From Marsupella aquatica (Eukaryota; Marchantiophyta), in NCBI GenBank assembly GCA_973895155.1, contig OZ316899.1:62001-126000 (forward strand): a DNA stretch of 64,000 bases. Direction: 5' to 3'. The notes beneath the pieces are model-generated. The model saw nothing but the letters and a program-made list of their open reading frames with translations. It searched no databases and had not been told where the DNA came from. Below, piece by piece: positions 60,519-64,000 of this stretch. Position numbers and translations under genes: made by a program. Position 1 is the stretch's first letter, and each line of letters starts with the position of its first letter.

Positions 60519-61202
60519 TCATTCTTCCGATGATGGTTTCATCCTCATCACAGCTGCCGCCACCCGCTCAAAATTGTTCAGCATTCTCTCCACGTCCATT
60601 GAAAGTAGCCAAGGCTCAAATTTACTGTCATCCATTGGCATGTCAGGAAACAGCTGCCTGAGTCGACTGCGCGAGACGTCATTCCTATATGCATGCCAGA
60701 TTAGAATTCGTATCCTCTCTCCGGACAGATCGTTGCAGGTGCTGCTCCCGGATTCCCACGTGTGCACCTGGGTTCGGTAGATTTGATCAAACGGAAAGAA
60801 ACACTTGAAGCAAGCATTATTATGACGTTCTTGACTCTTCACATTACAGTTGGAAACCCGATGGCGATTGGACAGACACCGCAGGCATAACCCTCTCATT
60901 ACGCCACACTCCCTTATTCCATGATTTGCAGGGCTATGCGAGTCCTCCCAACACAGGAGACATCGCCTCCCATCACCCCCATGCCGGCGAACATACTCGA
61001 GATCAATGATATCCTTCCACATGTTTGCCTCTATCCTTATGCTCTCCGGTCTCGGAATATATACATCCTGAACAGCTGCTCCGTCTGGCCTTGTGTGATT
61101 GCCTCCACTTCGGCTTGGCGCTGACCCTTGCAGATGTGTGTACCAGGATGCCTTAACTTGTAACTTTATATTTATTTTGAAGTTACAACTGGGGTCAAAC
61201 AA
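60519..61202 (-). pseudogene. Relic of a second RecQ-type protein C-terminus (Cys/His module)
   Basis: From about residue 75 to its end this frame aligns by eye with the last roughly 150 residues of the 2652-7610 protein. Both have GDG..CL.C, a C..(M/L)R.LC.RCL core, C(F)KC, C.D.(S/T)GER(I/L)R and a helical tail ending in NNF..(V/F)AAA. The upstream 70 or so residues are not similar and run into tandem repeats, and no helicase or recombinase is present. It is therefore a truncated relic of a divergent family member, or a stand-alone gene that carries only the module. Sequence identity is low, so it is not a recent duplicate. Confidence 0.65.
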
Positions 61203-61315
61203 TACACCGACCCTTAACTTGCGGATGTGTGTACCAGCATGCCTTAACTTGTAACCTTATATTGATTTTGAAGTTACAATTAGGGTCAAACATTACACCG
61301 ACCTCTGCATATGTG
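61128..61315. repeat. About 88-bp tandem repeat (2 plus a partial)
   Basis: Units start 'gcagatgtgtgtaccag', 'gcggatgtgtgtaccag' and 'gcatatgtgtgtac' at about 61130, 61218 and 61306, and contain 'ttgaagttacaa.t.gggtca'. They overlap the 5' end of the relic frame. Confidence 0.75.
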
Positions 61316-63611
61316 TGTACTAAAGTTTATTGCCTTAACTTGAATAATATGATATGGACCTTATAATTATAGTACCCGATTGATAATAAACTTAAGTGAA
61401 TAATTTTAGGTACAAAGAGCTTTTTGGAATCCAACAAAGGGCAAATTTCACTTTCTTAATATGTAATGCCCTAAGATAACCATAACAATATGAAACAAGA
61501 TTACAAAAGACTCATCTACCTTTCTACAAATAAATTGCAAATTACAATTACTTATAGTTTTGTTAAGATTGCATAAATCTATTGTGTTGATTCAAATAAA
61601 AGCTCTAAGTGTTATGGCAAATAATTAATATACTAATATTTGCACATCCATATATGATAATGCTACAAATTTTTAGCTAATCTGATAATTTATTTGAAAA
61701 TAAACACTATTATGATCAATATTACATAAGTGAAAATTGGATTTTAAACTATACATAGATTCCATGCTTCATTTAGCTTTACGAGTGAACAACTTTAGCA
61801 ATCACATTTATTCAACGAGGAATAAAGAGAGAAACAAACCTCTATTTCAAGCTTAGATGATAGCTTGGGGTTGTTTCTTAGTGATGCCAAAATTTGTCTA
61901 CAAACTCACACAAAATTGCTCATGTTAATTGAATGGACAAAATATCAAGTCACTTCACAAATAACAAATAAACACAAATTCTAGTCATAAAAAACATGCA
62001 CTGATATAAACATTTACCTTGATGGTAGTCACCATGAGAAATCTTAAAAAAATATCTTGTATGCCACTTGAGTGTAGCTCCCCTATGCCTTGTTCAAACA
62101 TATTCCTTGAATACACACCAAAAAAGTCATAAGCATAATGTCAAAACTCACTTGCACATTCAAGACTAATCAACTATTCTCAAAACATTAAACTATTCTA
62201 TTATTATAAAATCTCTACAAAAGTAAGGCTATGACTTTCAATTGATTAGTAAAACATACATTTAAAAAACAGAAATGAAGTTAGTATGTTTCTTCTCTCA
62301 TGAAGGTGCCTGTGTATAAAGTTACTCTCTTCCCAACATGATCATTATGATTCTACACTTATGGGTTTTTTCTTCGTTTCCATTTGCCATTAAAATTGAT
62401 GAGAATTTTGTTTTTGTCATTACTAGACAAATCATGATGAATAAATTACACTTTCCAAACAAAAAGTATACTTGTCTCCCCACAAAACAATTAAAAAACC
62501 AATGCTATAAATAGTTTTTGAGTTTATGAATTTGTTTGTTAGCCATGTCAACTTTTATTATGCAAACTTCAAATACTTTTAAAAACATCTCATAATTTTA
62601 TAGACAAGTACAATGCATAATTATCCATTGCACAAAAACATTGCAGGACAATGAAGTGCAGGTGATTGCCTAGCTCCTTGCCTCCAAGATAGTTTGTTGC
62701 TCACCCTTGTGATGAATAATTTGTCACTCGAACAAGCAAGGTGATTGCTACAGTGAGGAGTTGCAATGTGAATTACATAGAGAGGTGGAGACAAACAAAG
62801 GATGACAACATTATGAGCTCCTTCCAAATTTTTGGCACTGTATTTGGGCACATCATAGAGTTTTGGCAAACTTGATAACCAAGAAAGACCAGGAAAGAGA
62901 ATTAGTAAAACAAACAAATACAATATTACCAATGTGTTAAAAAAAATGAGTTGGACCCACATACTAGTTTTAGTTACATGTCCTCGCCCATGGTTGATGG
63001 GGGGCGGGGTCGGTCTATCTCGTGCCAAGATTTCACCACAAAATACAATAATATGGAGCCTGATGAGACCCTGCCAGGCCAAGTGAGACTCCCCAGTCCC
63101 CACAACCGCGCCGCGGACCTGGTAATGGGAAATGAAGCTTGAGCCAGACATTACATAACTGTGCCTGTCAACTGGCGGCTTAGGACTAATCATTGCAACC
63201 TAGCATTAATTACCCTTCTCAGATTCATTCGCTCGCCCTTATTTGCAAAGACGGTCCATCGCCCCTATTCAATGGGCCGACCAAAAGGATAAAGGAGTGT
63301 CATTATCATTATAATAAGGACCCTAAACCGGATTCCACCACCCTTTTTAGTGGATCATGATCAACATTATTGTATCGCTACCGTAGGGCAGTATTGTGAA
63401 CAACAACACTACTGTTCCAAGAATTTCCTTTGCAAAACTCTCAAATACCAGGCCCGTGACCGAAGCGGTCGGTCACAAAGGCTGAACCATTTTACGCGGC
63501 TTCTACAGTAGTAGATGTGTTAAAGTAAACTGTTGAAATATTCTACGCTCGATTTCGCGGATGAAAGTCGTCTTTCAGATATGGCTGATGATATTTTTCA
63601 AGTATTCATGA
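61316..63611. other. AT-rich non-coding region
   Basis: No gene is supported. A 190-codon minus-strand frame at 62621-63193 has hydrophobic stretches but no recognisable domain and biased composition; I reject it. Nothing else was seen. Confidence 0.4.
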
Positions 63612-64000
63612 TATAGTATAGCATGCTCATCCTGGAACATGCTTTACTTTTTGTCTTGTAGTGATATTAAGTGGACAAAATTAAAGAGTAAGACTAGAAT
63701 ACATATTAAATGTGAATGAAATCAAATAATATAAATAAAATACATACAATAAAAGTACATGGTGACCAATGGAAAGTACAATTTCATTACACAAAGTTGC
63801 TACGAGTTTTGCACAATGAAATCAAATAATATAAATAAAACACATGCAATAAAAGCACATAGTGACCAATGGAAAGTACAATTCTATTACACAAAGATCC
63901 TACGAGTTGTGCATGTATTTCAGTGTGTCTTATTAATGACTCTTATTCAATAAAAACCATAAACTTAGGAAAGAAAGCCACAAGGGGAGTTTAAGACAGG
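63612..64000. repeat. Dispersed repeat, second copy of 53490-53740 type
   Basis: It begins 'tatagcatgctcatcctgga' and includes a tandem pair of about 103 bp (63716-63818, 63819-63915; 'gaaatcaaataatataaata' to 'tacgagtt.tgca'). It runs to the window edge. Confidence 0.7.

Noticed and set aside
62621-63193. 190-codon minus-strand frame
   Set aside because: No recognisable domain; AT-rich, biased composition and no conserved neighbour or second copy.
1-64000. tRNA, rRNA or CRISPR arrays
   Set aside because: No cloverleaf-type or rRNA sequence was recognised, and none of the tandem arrays has the repeat-spacer form of a CRISPR; a dedicated covariance-model scan was not possible here.

Overview
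The window looks like repeat-rich accessory DNA from a plant nuclear genome. The evidence is CCCTAAA-type (plant telomere) motifs, a telo-box-like promoter element, GT-AG introns of 62-139 nt, Helitron ends with a CGTGC/GCACG hairpin followed by CTAG, two large proteins whose heads look like plant transposon-type domains, and stop codons that look like C-to-T changes in CpG and CHG contexts. I cannot name the species. A seed-free land plant is my weak guess. The OrsD/RecQ-type gene at the left is of a kind best known from fungi, so transfer or a shared mobile-element lineage is possible.

Layout. (1) 1-2651: decayed repeats, ending in a partial third copy (1305-2472) of the block repeated further right. 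(2) 2652-7610, minus: an uninterrupted 1652-residue gene that joins C2H2 fingers, an OrsD-like zinc region, a tyrosine-recombinase-like core, a RecQ-type helicase and a C-terminal Cys/His module. (3) 8256-27906 (copy A) and 28962-49126 (copy B): a direct duplication of about 20 kb, nearly identical by eye, separated by a spacer of about 1.05 kb that begins with a G-rich repeat. Each copy carries, in order, an 18-bp GGTAC-rich minisatellite, minus-strand coding debris, a large minus-strand multi-exon gene, a 115-bp tandem array, a 152-bp tandem array and a decayed plus-strand gene. (4) 49127-57600: non-coding DNA with three short Helitron-type elements, telomere-like motifs and microsatellites. 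(5) 57657-59678, plus: a GC-rich gene with a transposon-type head and a coiled-coil tail. (6) 59679-64000: mostly non-coding, but 60519-61202 (minus) is a relic whose Cys/His module matches the C-terminus of the 2652-7610 gene.

The main reconstruction is the minus-strand gene of the repeat unit (14622-20878 in copy A). It appears as separate open frames, but eight exons join with consistent phases into one protein of about 1823 residues: a transposon-type head, a coiled coil of 63-residue repeats, a SNF2 ATPase, a RING finger and the SNF2 C-terminal lobe. Copy A is open throughout. Copy B has a nonsense codon and a 1-nt frameshift, and three fewer coiled-coil repeats.

Together the locus holds two DNA-translocase-bearing composite proteins (RecQ with a recombinase-like core, and SNF2-RING with a transposon-type head), relics of both kinds, and non-autonomous Helitrons. 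The best candidates for something undescribed are the two composite proteins and the Cys/His module shared by two separate loci.
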